Made by a program: the position numbers and the translations under genes | Shown: positions 8,904 through 17,874 of the stretch, piece after piece | Layout of the letters: every line of letters begins with the position of its first letter | Numbering within the stretch: the first letter of the stretch is position 1 | The notes under the pieces: generated by a model | Told to the model about the DNA's origin: nothing | Database searches by the model: none | What the model saw: only the letters and a program-made list of their open reading frames with translations | Source of the DNA: Flavobacteriales bacterium | GTDB lineage: Bacteria > Bacteroidota > Bacteroidia > CAIKAF01 | Assembly: GCA_025055635.1 (NCBI GenBank) | Contig: JANWWQ010000008.1 | Location: forward strand, 1-63,633 | Direction: 5' to 3' | DNA length: 63,633 nt

Positions 8904-9782
8904 TTAGAGGAAACGTCTAAGTCTTGCGCGGGGTTCCAATTCACTGGCATACACTTTTTTAATACCGTCGCCAAGGGCCTTTTCAATATCACGGATATCC
9001 CGCACAAGACGGCGAAATCCTTCAGGCTCCACGCTGGCTGCCTGATCCGAGCCCCACATCGCACGGTCCAGCGTGAAGTGGCGTTCCACAAAGCATGCTC
9101 CCAAAGCTACTGCGGCGTAGGTGGTGGCCAGACCGGTTTCATGGCCTGAATATCCTATGGGGATAGGATAGTATTGACGTCTCAATGTTTCAATCACGCG
9201 TAGGTTCAGTTCCTCCGGAGGACACGGATAGGTTGATGTACTGTGGGCTATAGCCAGCTTGTCGGTATCTAGCACTTCAATGGCAGCGGCAATCTCTTCT
9301 ACTGTGCTCATCCCTGTGGACAAAATCACAGGCTTTCCGGTGGCTTTAAGACGTTGGAGCAGCCCTTTATCGGTCAAAGAAGCAGAGGCCACTTTATACA
9401 GGGGTACATCAAACTGCTCAATGAAATCCACGGAAGGCTCGTCCCAGCAGGAGGCAAACCAAATAATACCCAGTTTGCGGCACAAAGCATCAACGGCCTC
9501 ATAAGCCTTACGAGAAAGCTCTATGCGTCGTCTATATTCAATGTAACTGATCTCGCCCCAAGGGGTCTGGCGTACTTTGTCCCATTGATGACGTGGTGTA
9601 CAAATCTCAGGGGTGCGCTTTTGAAATTTCACAGCGTTTGCTCCTGCGGCATGGGCTAATTCTACCATTCTCAGAGCCAGCTCCTCAGAGCCGTTGTGGT
9701 TGATACCAATCTCTGCGATGATAAAAACCGGGACATCATGTCCGATGTACAAGTTTTTGCCCACTTGGATCCGATGTTGCAT
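8904..9782 (-). CDS. Short NeuB-family (N-acetylneuraminate synthase-like) enzyme lacking the SAF domain
   Basis: A 292-residue TIM-barrel protein of the NeuB family, which condenses phosphoenolpyruvate with an amino-sugar aldehyde to make a nonulosonic acid. Visible family motifs are AEIGINHNGSEELA, ANAVKFQKRTPEI, YKVASASLTD, STGMSTVEEI, HSTSTYPCPPEELNL, GYSGHETGL and VERHFTLDRAMWGSDQAAS. The C-terminal antifreeze-like SAF domain of classical NeuB is absent. The ATG at 9782 is preferred over an upstream TTG at 9803, because that TTG lies inside a -7 box (9801-9808). It heads a four-gene operon. No CMP-sugar synthetase or UDP-GlcNAc 2-epimerase is adjacent, so the sugar substrate is unknown. 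Confidence 0.85.
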   Translation of the reverse strand: MQHRIQVGKNLYIGHDVPVFIIAEIGINHNGSEELALRMVELAHAAGANAVKFQKRTPEICTPRHQWDKVRQTPWGEISYIEYRRRIELSRKAYEAVDALCRKLGIIWFASCWDEPSVDFIEQFDVPLYKVASASLTDKGLLQRLKATGKPVILSTGMSTVEEIAAAIEVLDTDKLAIAHSTSTYPCPPEELNLRVIETLRRQYYPIPIGYSGHETGLATTYAAVALGACFVERHFTLDRAMWGSDQAASVEPEGFRRLVRDIRDIEKALGDGIKKVYASELEPRARLRRFL

Positions 9783-9800
9783 GAAGCTGATAAAGGGCCA

Positions 9801-9808
9801 CAAAGGTA
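9801..9808 (-). promoter_or_regulatory. -7-like box (TACCTTTG) for the neuB-hydroxylase-SMR-cyclase operon
   Basis: Exact match to TAnnTTTG on the minus strand, 18 bases before the ATG at 9782. No clear TTG -33 element was seen. Confidence 0.45.
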
Positions 9809-9903
9809 TGATAGATTTATGGGCTGTAGGGGGTGGAAGGAGGTATTTCTTAATGCAGGATATCTAGCGGAATTATCTTACTTTGTGGCCTAAACCCTTC
9901 GCC

Positions 9904-10719
9904 ATGTCCACCACAGGTGAACTACGTCGGGTAACTACCCATCGGTTGCAGGAGATGAAACAGGCAGGGGAAAAGATTGCTATGCTCACCGCCTATGATT
10001 TCACTATGGCGCGTCTGATTGACCGGGCAGGTATTGACGTGATCCTGGTGGGGGACTCCGCTTCCAATATCATGGCTGGCCATGAAACCACCTTACCCAT
10101 CACGTTGGATCAGATGATTTACCATGCGGCCTCTGTGATTAGGGGTGTACGACGTGCTCTGGTGGTTGTGGATTTGCCTTTCGGCAGTTACCAGGGAAAT
10201 TCAAAGGAAGCGCTTAATTCGGCCATTCGTATCATGAAAGAGACCGGTGCCCATGCGGTGAAAATGGAAGGCGGTAGTGAAATTGAAGAATCTGTGCGTC
10301 GTATCCTGTCAGCTGGCATACCTGTTATGGGCCATTTGGGGCTCACGCCGCAGTCAATTTATAAGTTTGGCACTTACAGCGTGAGAGCCACAGAAGAAAA
10401 AGAAGCTCAAAAGGTGCGTTCTGACGCCCTTTTGCTGCAGGAATTAGGGTGCTTTGCCCTCGTGCTGGAAAAAGTACCTGCCGCACTTGGCACTGAGATT
10501 GCTCAAAAGCTTACAATTCCTGTTATTGGAATTGGTGCCGGAGCAGGTGTGGATGGTCAGGTTTTGGTAACACATGATATGCTGGGTATAAATTACGAGT
10601 TCAAGCCACGTTTCCTACGCCAGTATTTGCAACTTCATCAGACGATGACAGAGGCGTTCAAAGCCTACATCCGAGATGTAAAATCGGGTAATTTTCCTTC
10701 TCCATCCGAGCAATATTGA
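9904..10719 (+). CDS. panB: 3-methyl-2-oxobutanoate hydroxymethyltransferase
   Basis: A 271-residue ketopantoate hydroxymethyltransferase, the first committed step of pantothenate (vitamin B5) and hence coenzyme A synthesis; it transfers a hydroxymethyl group from 5,10-methylene-THF to alpha-ketoisovalerate. Motifs include [20 protein letters not shown] (Mg and substrate binding), [19 protein letters not shown] and [15 protein letters not shown]. The ATG at 9904 gives the expected N-terminus; an upstream in-frame ATG at 9883 would add seven residues and is less likely. A TTACTTTG sequence at 9878-9885 may be a promoter. The window also holds coaBC, a later step of the same pathway, but far away. 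Confidence 0.93.
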   Translation: MSTTGELRRVTTHRLQEMKQAGEKIAMLTAYDFTMARLIDRAGIDVILVGDSASNIMAGHETTLPITLDQMIYHAASVIRGVRRALVVVDLPFGSYQGNSKEALNSAIRIMKETGAHAVKMEGGSEIEESVRRILSAGIPVMGHLGLTPQSIYKFGTYSVRATEEKEAQKVRSDALLLQELGCFALVLEKVPAALGTEIAQKLTIPVIGIGAGAGVDGQVLVTHDMLGINYEFKPRFLRQYLQLHQTMTEAFKAYIRDVKSGNFPSPSEQY

Positions 10720-10735
10720 TGGGCTGAGTGCGTCC

Positions 10736-11440
10736 ATGGATATCCAAGCCGGGCGCATCCTTTATGAAGACAACCACATCATTGCGGTAAACAAGCTTCC
10801 TGGAGAAATAGTGCAAAGCGATTCATATGGGGATGAGTCCCTGGTTGAATGGACCAAAAAATATTTGAAGATCCGATATAACAAACCAGGTAACGTTTTC
10901 TGTGGGGTAGTTCACAGGCTTGACAGACCCGTTTCAGGAGTCGTTCTATTTGCTCGTACTAGCAAAGCCCTGACACGCCTTAACGGAATGCTGCGCGACC
11001 GAAAAATCCGAAAAATATACTGGCTCATTACCCGCCAAGCTCCCCCTTCAGCGGAAGGCATTGCCGAAGGCTATATTTGGCGAAAGACTTCGCTCAACAA
11101 GAGTTTTTTTTCACCGGAACCGCTGCCAGGCGCCCTGCCAGCACGGCTTACCTATCGGCACCTGCATGCTTTCCGCCATCATAATTTGGTGGAGGTGGAT
11201 CTTCACACCGGCCGGCATCACCAGATCAGAGCCACTATGGAATATTTAGGGTGCCCCATTGCAGGGGATGTAAAGTATGGGGATGAAAAGGGTTTTAAAG
11301 ATCGAAGCATTGCTCTTCATGCCCGTATGGTCCAATTTCAGCATCCTGTTTCAGGATCTCCATTAATAATTAAGGCCCCTTTGCCTACCGGAGGTATCTG
11401 GGAGAAGTTAAAAGTTCCGGAAATAGCTAAAATATTTTAG
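10736..11440 (+). CDS. RluA-family RNA pseudouridine synthase
   Basis: A 234-residue pseudouridine synthase. The catalytic-aspartate motif is VHRLDRPVSGVVLFARTSKAL-like (HRLDRPVSG), followed by LHTGRHHQIR, the second conserved block of the RluA family. There is no N-terminal S4 domain. It probably modifies uridine in rRNA or tRNA, but the target site cannot be predicted. It starts 16 bases after panB, and its TAG stop lies inside the putative promoter of the following ompH gene. Confidence 0.88.
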   Translation: MDIQAGRILYEDNHIIAVNKLPGEIVQSDSYGDESLVEWTKKYLKIRYNKPGNVFCGVVHRLDRPVSGVVLFARTSKALTRLNGMLRDRKIRKIYWLITRQAPPSAEGIAEGYIWRKTSLNKSFFSPEPLPGALPARLTYRHLHAFRHHNLVEVDLHTGRHHQIRATMEYLGCPIAGDVKYGDEKGFKDRSIALHARMVQFQHPVSGSPLIIKAPLPTGGIWEKLKVPEIAKIF

Positions 11441-11445
11441 CTTTG
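11438..11445 (+). promoter_or_regulatory. -7-like box (TAGCTTTG) upstream of ompH
   Basis: Matches TAnnTTTG, overlaps the stop codon of the pseudouridine synthase gene and lies 42 bases before the ompH ATG. Confidence 0.35.
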
Positions 11446-11487
11446 CGGCCCCAAATTTGTACTGAATATTTTACATTGCTAGGTGAT

Positions 11488-12045
11488 ATGAATATTAAGT
11501 CCTTAATAATAGTCGCTAATTTCATCGTTGTCAGTGTGTTTTGCTTTATTTCCCCTTCCCTGGCTCAAAACCGAAAATTCGGCCATGTCAATTCGGATGA
11601 TATAATTCGCCAGATGCCTGAATCTACGGAGGCTGACAGTACCATAGCCCGCTTTGAGAGGGAATTACAGGCTGAACTTATGGCGATGTATAAAGAATTG
11701 GAGGATCTGGCTCGTGATTATCGCGAAAAATTTAAGGAAAGAAGCGAGGCGATCAACCGTATTAAAGAAGAAAATATTCGGGACAAACAGCAAAAATTTG
11801 AGGAAACCCAGCGCATTTTCCAGCAGGAAATCATGGAAAAGCAGCAAAAAGTGTATGCGCCTATAAAGGAAAAATTTGACAAGGCCGTCAGAGAAGTGGC
11901 TAAAGAAATGGGACTTTCCTATGTGTTTGATAGCAGCCTTGGCACATTCATATACTATGATGAGGCCGACGATATTTCTGCCCAGGTGAAGAAAAAATTG
12001 GGCATTCCCACCACCCCAAACACCAGTCAGGGAAGCAATAAGTAG
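11488..12045 (+). CDS. OmpH/Skp-family periplasmic chaperone
   Basis: A 185-residue exported protein. The ATG at 11488 is followed by a clear signal peptide (MNIKSLIIVANFIVVSVFCF, cleavage near SLAQ-N). The mature part begins with the typical KFGHVNSDDIIRQMPE block and then a long charged coiled-coil hairpin (about residues 50-135), as in Skp, which holds unfolded outer-membrane proteins in the periplasm. A longer in-frame start at 11443 would place 15 residues before the signal peptide and is rejected. The C-terminal tail is Pro/Thr-rich. Envelope neighbours (gldH, PBP1A) support the role. Confidence 0.88.
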   Translation: MNIKSLIIVANFIVVSVFCFISPSLAQNRKFGHVNSDDIIRQMPESTEADSTIARFERELQAELMAMYKELEDLARDYREKFKERSEAINRIKEENIRDKQQKFEETQRIFQQEIMEKQQKVYAPIKEKFDKAVREVAKEMGLSYVFDSSLGTFIYYDEADDISAQVKKKLGIPTTPNTSQGSNK

Positions 12046-12050
12046 TGAAA

Positions 12051-12069
12051 ATCCCCAATACTAGGGGAT
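12051..12069 (+). terminator. Hairpin after ompH
   Basis: ATCCCC (12051-12056) pairs with GGGGAT (12064-12069) across a 7-base loop, six bases after the ompH stop. No T-run follows, so it may end or stabilise the ompH transcript rather than act as a classical intrinsic terminator. Confidence 0.35.
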
Positions 12070-12098
12070 GGTCATTAACTCGGAGTATTAAGGGCCCT

Positions 12099-12106
12099 TA
12101 TTTTTG
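12099..12106 (+). promoter_or_regulatory. -7-like box (TATTTTTG) 5 bases before the ricT start codon
   Basis: Exact TAnnTTTG match. Only five bases separate it from the ATG at 12112, so transcription would start at or very near the start codon (leaderless arrangement). Confidence 0.4.
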
Positions 12107-12111
12107 TGCAC

Positions 12112-13341
12112 ATGGGGTGTGCCACGTGTGATGCACGCCTACAATATGGCCGTGCGGCTTCCGCACCCGCAGGGTGCGGGAATAGGGGCTTATGTGTCAC
12201 TGGTGGCTGTAATAAACTCAACACTTATGACTGGTTGTCGCCCCTGCATCGGGAAACCGAACGCCAGCCTTTTCCCTGGGTAGAAGTGCGATTCAAAAAC
12301 ACTCGGAAGGAATTTTTTTACTGCCCGCCTGAGTTACGTGTGCGACAGGGTGATGTGGTCTGCACTCAGGGCACGCCGGGGGTGGATGTGGGGGTGGTGG
12401 AGCTGGTCGGTCCTCTGGTAAAAATTCAAATGAAAAAGGTGGGTTTTGATTACGAAAAAGAATCATCCCCGCGCCGCGTGCTGCGTCTGGCCCGTCAGTC
12501 TGATATCGATCGTTGGCAGAAGGCCATAGCCAGGGAAAAAGAAGCCCTCCCTGTGGTTCGTCAACAGGCTGCATCTCATGGCCTGGATATTAAGGTCACT
12601 GATGTGGAATTTCAGGGTGATGGTACAAAAATTCTGGTCTATTATTTGGCTGACGAACGAGTGGACTTCCGAAAACTGGTGAAAAACCTAGCGCATACTT
12701 TAGGTGTACGGGTGGAAATGCGCCAATTAGGAGCCCGTCAGGAAGCTGGCTTGGTGGGTGGACTTGGCTCCTGTGGAAGGGAGCTCTGTTGCGCGACATG
12801 GTTGCGGGATTTCAGAACAGTCAATACAAGCGCCGCCCGTTATCAGTTTCTCAGCATCAACTCTCAGAAACTGGCCGGACAGTGTGGTAAACTCAAGTGC
12901 TGCCTGAACTATGAACTGGATATGTACCTGGAGGCATTCGAGCAGTTGCCTTCTTACAAGGAACCTCTTGAATTTGTCCAAGGAAAGGCCGAAGCGGTTA
13001 AAGTGGACATCTTCAAGAAACTTTATACCTACGAATGCTGCTGGGAACCTGGTCTTTTTTTCACGCTGGAAGCAGAAAAAGTAGAAGAAATCCTTCGGGC
13101 TAACAAAGAGGGTCATAAACCTGAAGCCCCGGTGGCTATCGCCAAAACTTACATACAAAAAATTATCGGCCAAGATGAAGATTCTTCAGATACTGAAGAA
13201 CTGGAATGGGTTAGCGGGCAAGCGCATCTCTTGGACAAGGCAACGGGTTTAGAGGGTCTTGAAAGAAAGGGAAAAAATAAACAGAAGAAAAAGAGGAAAA
13301 AGACACAGCGTAAAAATGGTGAGGAAGAAAAGGAGCATTGA
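12112..13341 (+). CDS. PSP1-domain protein, RicT-like regulatory iron-sulfur protein
   Basis: A 409-residue protein. The N-terminus is cysteine-rich (MGCATCDARLQ, then CGNRGLCVTGGCNKLNTYDW), as in Bacteroidota RicT homologues. The PSP1 domain follows (about 150-300) with GGLGSCGRELCCATWL and GQCGKLKCCLNYE, whose paired cysteines resemble the cluster-binding sites of Bacillus RicT (YaaT). The C-terminus is a Lys-rich tail. In Bacillus, RicT works with RicA/RicF in RNase Y-dependent mRNA processing; the role in Bacteroidota is unknown. The start is ATG 12112 (an upstream GTG at 12106 lies in the promoter box). It overlaps the gldH start by 26 bases. Confidence 0.88.
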   Translation: MGCATCDARLQYGRAASAPAGCGNRGLCVTGGCNKLNTYDWLSPLHRETERQPFPWVEVRFKNTRKEFFYCPPELRVRQGDVVCTQGTPGVDVGVVELVGPLVKIQMKKVGFDYEKESSPRRVLRLARQSDIDRWQKAIAREKEALPVVRQQAASHGLDIKVTDVEFQGDGTKILVYYLADERVDFRKLVKNLAHTLGVRVEMRQLGARQEAGLVGGLGSCGRELCCATWLRDFRTVNTSAARYQFLSINSQKLAGQCGKLKCCLNYELDMYLEAFEQLPSYKEPLEFVQGKAEAVKVDIFKKLYTYECCWEPGLFFTLEAEKVEEILRANKEGHKPEAPVAIAKTYIQKIIGQDEDSSDTEELEWVSGQAHLLDKATGLEGLERKGKNKQKKKRKKTQRKNGEEEKEH

Positions 13342-13852
13342 CAGCCGATCCGCTTGGTGGCCTCATCTTATTTGGGCAGTCGCATGCCAGGGATGCGGCA
13401 ATATGCCCTGGTACGAAAAAACCGTAGAAATTAAAAATTACAAGTGGCATGAAGCGGATACGCTCCATTTCCGCGTTGAAAAGCCCGATACCAATCTCCG
13501 TTATCGCATTTGCCTCGGATTTCGTGTGGGCCATACTTATCCGTTTTCCAACTTATATGTATTTTTTTTAACCCGTTTTCCCGACAGTCGCTGGTCGCAG
13601 GATACGCTTCATTTCCTACTCTCCGATAAAAGGGGCAAGCCCACGGGCGAATGCGCTGGAAAAGTCTGCGATTATTATTTTATACTGCGTGACCAATTTA
13701 AATTTCCCCAATACGGTGATTACATTTTCAGCGTGGTTCAGGCCATGCGTACACCGGATGGCACACTGCCGGATGTAAGGGCCGTATATTTGAAGGTTGA
13801 GCATAACACTCAGCCCTCTACCAAAGAAACTGCAGCGGTACCTGGCTCATGA
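13316..13852 (+). CDS. gldH: Gliding motility lipoprotein GldH
   Basis: A 178-residue protein matching the GldH family: after the signal region comes WHEADTLHFRVEKPDTNLRY, then the beta-rich body with FPDSRWSQDTLHF, KGKPTGECAG-like and KFPQYGDYIFSVVQAMR segments. The signal peptide ends with a lipobox-like AVAC. The ATG at 13316 is chosen over the upstream in-frame ATG at 13259, which would put a Lys/Arg-rich stretch in front of the signal. GldH is required for gliding and type IX secretion in Flavobacterium but also occurs in non-gliding species. Its TGA overlaps the PBP1A ATG (ATGA). The order ricT-gldH-PBP1A is, from memory, common in the phylum. Confidence 0.85.
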   Translation: MVRKKRSIDSRSAWWPHLIWAVACQGCGNMPWYEKTVEIKNYKWHEADTLHFRVEKPDTNLRYRICLGFRVGHTYPFSNLYVFFLTRFPDSRWSQDTLHFLLSDKRGKPTGECAGKVCDYYFILRDQFKFPQYGDYIFSVVQAMRTPDGTLPDVRAVYLKVEHNTQPSTKETAAVPGS

Positions 13853-16137
13853 GCAAAAAAAATCCGAATTCATTCCGGCCAGGAAGGATTTGGTTCATAG
13901 TGTATTCCCCTTTGCTTCTTTTCCTTTTTTTGCTGCTTTTGGGTCGCTTGGGCCTATTCGGTCCACTGCCTTCTTTCAAGGACCTAGAAGATCCGCGAAG
14001 CCAGATGGCCTCTTTAGTGTATTCCGCCGACGGCCAGGTACTGGGAAAATATTACATCCAGAATCGTTCCCCTGTAACTTATCAGCAGCTCAGTCCCGCT
14101 CTTGTAGATGCGCTTATAGCTACAGAGGACGAAAGATTTTATAAGCATTCCGGAATAGACGTCGAAGCCCTTCTGAGGGCCATTTTTGGAGTGGTTACAG
14201 GCCAAAAAAAGGGTGGGGGATCTACCATTACTCAGCAGCTTGCAAAGAATTTATTTCACGAAGTACCCCGATCGAAGATTAAGCGTGCCATTCAAAAGAT
14301 CAAAGAGTGGATCATTGCCATGCAATTAGAGCGCTCCTACACCAAATCTGAAATTTTGGCTATGTACCTAAATACGGCCGACTTTGGGCACCAGATTTTC
14401 GGAGTGGCAACGGCGGCCTATGTGTTCTTCAACAAAAAACCTTCGGAATTGGCAACCCATGAAGCAGCCCTCCTGGTGGGGCTACTCAAAGCACCCACAT
14501 TTTATAGTCCCCTGCGCCACCCAGAACGTTCTCGCCTACGCCGGAACACCGTTCTGGATCAGATGGTGAAAAATAATAAACTGGATCCGGAAGAGGCCGA
14601 ACGCCTAAAAGCCATGCCCCTTTTGACCGAAGATAAAGGCCTGGCGGAACGAATCCGAAAAAACCAGCTGGGGGTGGGGGAATTGGCCCCCTATTTTCTG
14701 GCCGAAGTGCGCAAGGACCTTCTTCAATGGTGTAAGTCTCATATTAATCCCCGTACAGGAGAACCCTATAACCTATACACAGATGGCCTGCGCATTTACA
14801 CCACGATTGATTCCCATATGCAGCGGTATGCGGAAGATGCTGTCCGTCAGTACATGCAGGAACTTCAGCAGCTATTTTTTAGCACCAAAAGAGCCTCCCC
14901 TAACGGTCCTTTTGACAGCCGTCTAAAGAAAGAAGAAATCCAAAAGATTCTGGAACAAAGCGCCCGTTCATCACCCCGCTACAGAGCCATGCGCGAGGAG
15001 GGCATGAGCGACAGCGAAATTCTGCGCTTCTTCAGAACCCAGAAAGTTCCCATGCGCGTGTTTTCCTACAAGGGCGAGCGCGACACACTGATGACGCCTT
15101 GGGATTCACTGATTTATTATAAGTATTACCTCCAAGTGGGCCTGGTCAGTATGGAGAACAAGACTGGTCACATCAAAGCCTGGGTGGGCGGCATTGATTA
15201 TAGCCATTTCAAATTTGATCACGTGCGCGAGGCCAAGCGGCAGGTGGGCTCCACCTTCAAACCCTTTGTGTACGCTATGGCCATGCAGGAAGGAATATCT
15301 CCCTGCTTTATGGTGCCGAATACACGCGTATGCATTGGCGACTGGTGCCCCAGCAACGCCAACGATTACAAAGAAGGTCAAATGATTTCCCTAAAAGAGG
15401 CTTTGGCTAACTCTGTAAACTATATTTCAGCATACTTAATGAAAAAATACGGACCACATGCTATCATTCAGCTTGTGCGTAAAATGGGCATCACGGCCGA
15501 CATACCCCCTGTGCCTTCTATTTGTCTTGGAACACCGGAGATTACTGTTCTGGAAATGACCAGTGCTTTTAGTGTCTTCGGTAACAAAGGCATGTATGTG
15601 AAACCCCAGTACTTGCTGCGAATTGAAGACCAGAATGGCAATTTGGTAGAGGAATTCTTTACCGAACGCCACGAAGCCATGGACGAGCGTTCGGCTTTTC
15701 TGACATTGGCTCTCATGAAAGGGGTTGTAGAGAGCGGCACCGGAAGCCGATTACGCTATCGTTATAAATTTAACTTTCCTGTAGCTGGTAAAACAGGCAC
15801 CACGCAAAACAATTCTGACGGCTGGTTTATTGGTATCACCCCGGATATAACCACTGGTGTATGGGTGGGCGCCGATGAACGGACGGTACGCTTTGGCAGT
15901 ACCTATTACGGGCAGGGTGCCAACACGGCTTTGCCGATCTGGGCCCTTTACATGCTTAAGGTCTATCAGGATAACTCCCTTAAGTACCACAGAGGTGATT
16001 TTGAACCGCCTCCAGGGGAACTGCGCACAAAAATCAACTGCGCGGAGTGGCGCCCTGAAGAACAAGAGCAAAACACCCGCATCATTGAAAACTTTGATAA
16101 TCTGCCCCCTGCCGAAGAAGTGCAGGAAGAGCCCTGA
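13849..16137 (+). CDS. Bifunctional penicillin-binding protein 1A (transglycosylase/transpeptidase)
   Basis: A 762-residue class A PBP that polymerises and cross-links peptidoglycan. One N-terminal membrane anchor (about residues 12-35) is followed by the GT51 glycosyltransferase domain (ATEDERFYKHSGID and GGGSTITQQLAKNLF). The transpeptidase domain has all three active-site motifs: Ser468-x-x-Lys471 (GSTFKPF), Ser522-Val-Asn524 and Lys648-Thr-Gly650. The C-terminus is acidic. No key residue is missing, so it should be active. It overlaps gldH by four bases and precedes a flippase gene by 33 bases. Confidence 0.94.
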   Translation: MSKKNPNSFRPGRIWFIVYSPLLLFLFLLLLGRLGLFGPLPSFKDLEDPRSQMASLVYSADGQVLGKYYIQNRSPVTYQQLSPALVDALIATEDERFYKHSGIDVEALLRAIFGVVTGQKKGGGSTITQQLAKNLFHEVPRSKIKRAIQKIKEWIIAMQLERSYTKSEILAMYLNTADFGHQIFGVATAAYVFFNKKPSELATHEAALLVGLLKAPTFYSPLRHPERSRLRRNTVLDQMVKNNKLDPEEAERLKAMPLLTEDKGLAERIRKNQLGVGELAPYFLAEVRKDLLQWCKSHINPRTGEPYNLYTDGLRIYTTIDSHMQRYAEDAVRQYMQELQQLFFSTKRASPNGPFDSRLKKEEIQKILEQSARSSPRYRAMREEGMSDSEILRFFRTQKVPMRVFSYKGERDTLMTPWDSLIYYKYYLQVGLVSMENKTGHIKAWVGGIDYSHFKFDHVREAKRQVGSTFKPFVYAMAMQEGISPCFMVPNTRVCIGDWCPSNANDYKEGQMISLKEALANSVNYISAYLMKKYGPHAIIQLVRKMGITADIPPVPSICLGTPEITVLEMTSAFSVFGNKGMYVKPQYLLRIEDQNGNLVEEFFTERHEAMDERSAFLTLALMKGVVESGTGSRLRYRYKFNFPVAGKTGTTQNNSDGWFIGITPDITTGVWVGADERTVRFGSTYYGQGANTALPIWALYMLKVYQDNSLKYHRGDFEPPPGELRTKINCAEWRPEEQEQNTRIIENFDNLPPAEEVQEEP

Positions 16138-16170
16138 ACAAACAGGGGCCACGTAACGGCACTATTTACC

Positions 16171-17646
16171 ATGGGCATCGTAATCCGCCAGAGCGCCAGA
16201 AACCTGCTTTTTACTTATGCTGGCTTCCTGTTGGGAGCTTTTAATACGCTGGCCCTTATGCCCCGCATTCTTAGCCGGGAAGAAATGGGGCTCCTTAACA
16301 CTTTTACCTCCTATTCTTGGGTGCTGGCGAATCTCTGCCTGTTTGGAATGCCCCTTGTTATTATCAGATTTTATCCGCTTTCCAGGGGGGCCTTGCGCCG
16401 GCAGCTGCTTGCCTTTGGTTTTACTTTTCCATTGGTGCTTTCCTCTGCCGTTGCCATCGTGGTCTTGGTCTTTCCGTCCCTGATTAGGGATTTGCTGCCT
16501 AAGGCAGAACCCATGTTTCTCCGCCATTACAAATGGATTTTGTTGATGAATGTCATGCACGTGGCTTTCGAAATCTCTGCATCTATCCTAAAATCACAAA
16601 TGCGCACAGGTCCACCTGTATTATGGCGCGAACTTTTCCTGAGAATTTTTAATTTGATTATTTATGTTTTTTATGCCTTAGGTTGGCTTAATTATGATGC
16701 TCTGGTAGCTCTATTCGCATGTTCTTCGGTTGTTATCTTGATAGGCTTGCTTTTACATATAAATGATTTTTCCTGGTTACGGCCGTCTCTTTACTTTCAA
16801 ACTGAGTGGTTGCGCTATGGAGCATATAACCTTGCTAGTATAGGATTAGTATTTGTGGTATATCAGCTGGACATCATTATGCTGCACCGGTTTGGTTATC
16901 TCACTCAGATTCCCATTTATACCATATCCATGTTTGTAGCCACCACGATTCAACTTCCCTTCAGGGCTTTTGCCTCAGTGGCTGTGCCCCTCGTGGCACA
17001 GGCCTTTGCCCGGCATGATCTGGAGGCGGTCCGCCATCTCTACCGTCGTAGTTCCGAGCTCATGCTGGTGGTTGGAGGGTTTCTCAGTCTTCTTATTCTT
17101 TGGTGTGCAAATGAATTCCGCTATTTTTTACCTGCTGATTATAGACCGCACTTACTCCAGCCCCTCCTTTTTCTGGTGATGGCCAAATGGCTGGATATGG
17201 CTATGGGCCTCAACGGAGCCATTATAAACCAATCCGCCCACTACCGTTTTGACATTTGGGCTAATCTGCTGTTGCTGGTTATTGGATTCACCCTCAACGT
17301 GATATTCATACCGCGGTGGGGGATCTCAGGGGCTGCGCTGGCCACATTTTTCAGCATTATGGCCTACAACCTGGCGCGATATCTGTACATTTTACGGCGT
17401 TTTGGGGTTCACGGATTTGACTGGAATGCTTTACATATTATTGGTTATTATTTGATTTTTTACTTTTTGTGTTCCCAAATCAACTTTTCTGGCCATCCTT
17501 TGCTCGTAATAGTTATTAAAACATTTTTGATTACTATAATTACTGTTGTATGGGTATATATTTTCAAACCCTCTGGCCAGGCATTGGATATATTGGATAA
17601 AATCAGGAAAAAATCTGTATCATTTATTTACCGTAAATGGGATTAG
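16171..17646 (+). CDS. Oligosaccharide flippase-family (Wzx/MOP) membrane protein
   Basis: A 491-residue polytopic protein with about 12-14 hydrophobic segments, in the MOP superfamily of polysaccharide transporters. The N-terminal pattern (RNLLFTYAGFLLGAFNTLAL, then LSREEMGLLNTFTSY) is typical of Wzx-like proteins that flip undecaprenyl-linked sugars across the inner membrane. Codon use becomes AT-richer from about 16640, common for membrane and surface-sugar genes. It is downstream of PBP1A, but no glycosyltransferases are adjacent. It could instead be a MurJ-like flippase, though the sequence fits polysaccharide export better. A hairpin plus T-rich tract follows at 17696. Confidence 0.85.
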   Translation: MGIVIRQSARNLLFTYAGFLLGAFNTLALMPRILSREEMGLLNTFTSYSWVLANLCLFGMPLVIIRFYPLSRGALRRQLLAFGFTFPLVLSSAVAIVVLVFPSLIRDLLPKAEPMFLRHYKWILLMNVMHVAFEISASILKSQMRTGPPVLWRELFLRIFNLIIYVFYALGWLNYDALVALFACSSVVILIGLLLHINDFSWLRPSLYFQTEWLRYGAYNLASIGLVFVVYQLDIIMLHRFGYLTQIPIYTISMFVATTIQLPFRAFASVAVPLVAQAFARHDLEAVRHLYRRSSELMLVVGGFLSLLILWCANEFRYFLPADYRPHLLQPLLFLVMAKWLDMAMGLNGAIINQSAHYRFDIWANLLLLVIGFTLNVIFIPRWGISGAALATFFSIMAYNLARYLYILRRFGVHGFDWNALHIIGYYLIFYFLCSQINFSGHPLLVIVIKTFLITIITVVWVYIFKPSGQALDILDKIRKKSVSFIYRKWD

Positions 17647-17695
17647 ATTAGATTATTATTTCTTGAGGAACCTTTTGTAGTATCTAAATAAAAGT

Positions 17696-17724
17696 AGTTC
17701 ATGAAGTGAACTTGTTTTATTTTG
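17696..17724 (+). terminator. Probable intrinsic terminator after the flippase gene
   Basis: AGTTCA (17696-17701) pairs with TGAACT (17707-17712) across a 5-base loop, followed by a T-rich stretch (TGTTTTATTTT). It would end the ricT-gldH-PBP1A-flippase transcript. Confidence 0.45.
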
Positions 17725-17874
17725 AACGCCATATCTTTAACATCGGATAGTGGCTTGCGGATTGGTTTAGGAGCACGGGATTTCTTTACCCTCGCAAAGT
17801 AACAGTTGCATTTTCCGAAAAATCGCTACCATGTCAACTGTGTCTGCTCTTTTGTACAACGGTTGTCTTGCCTG

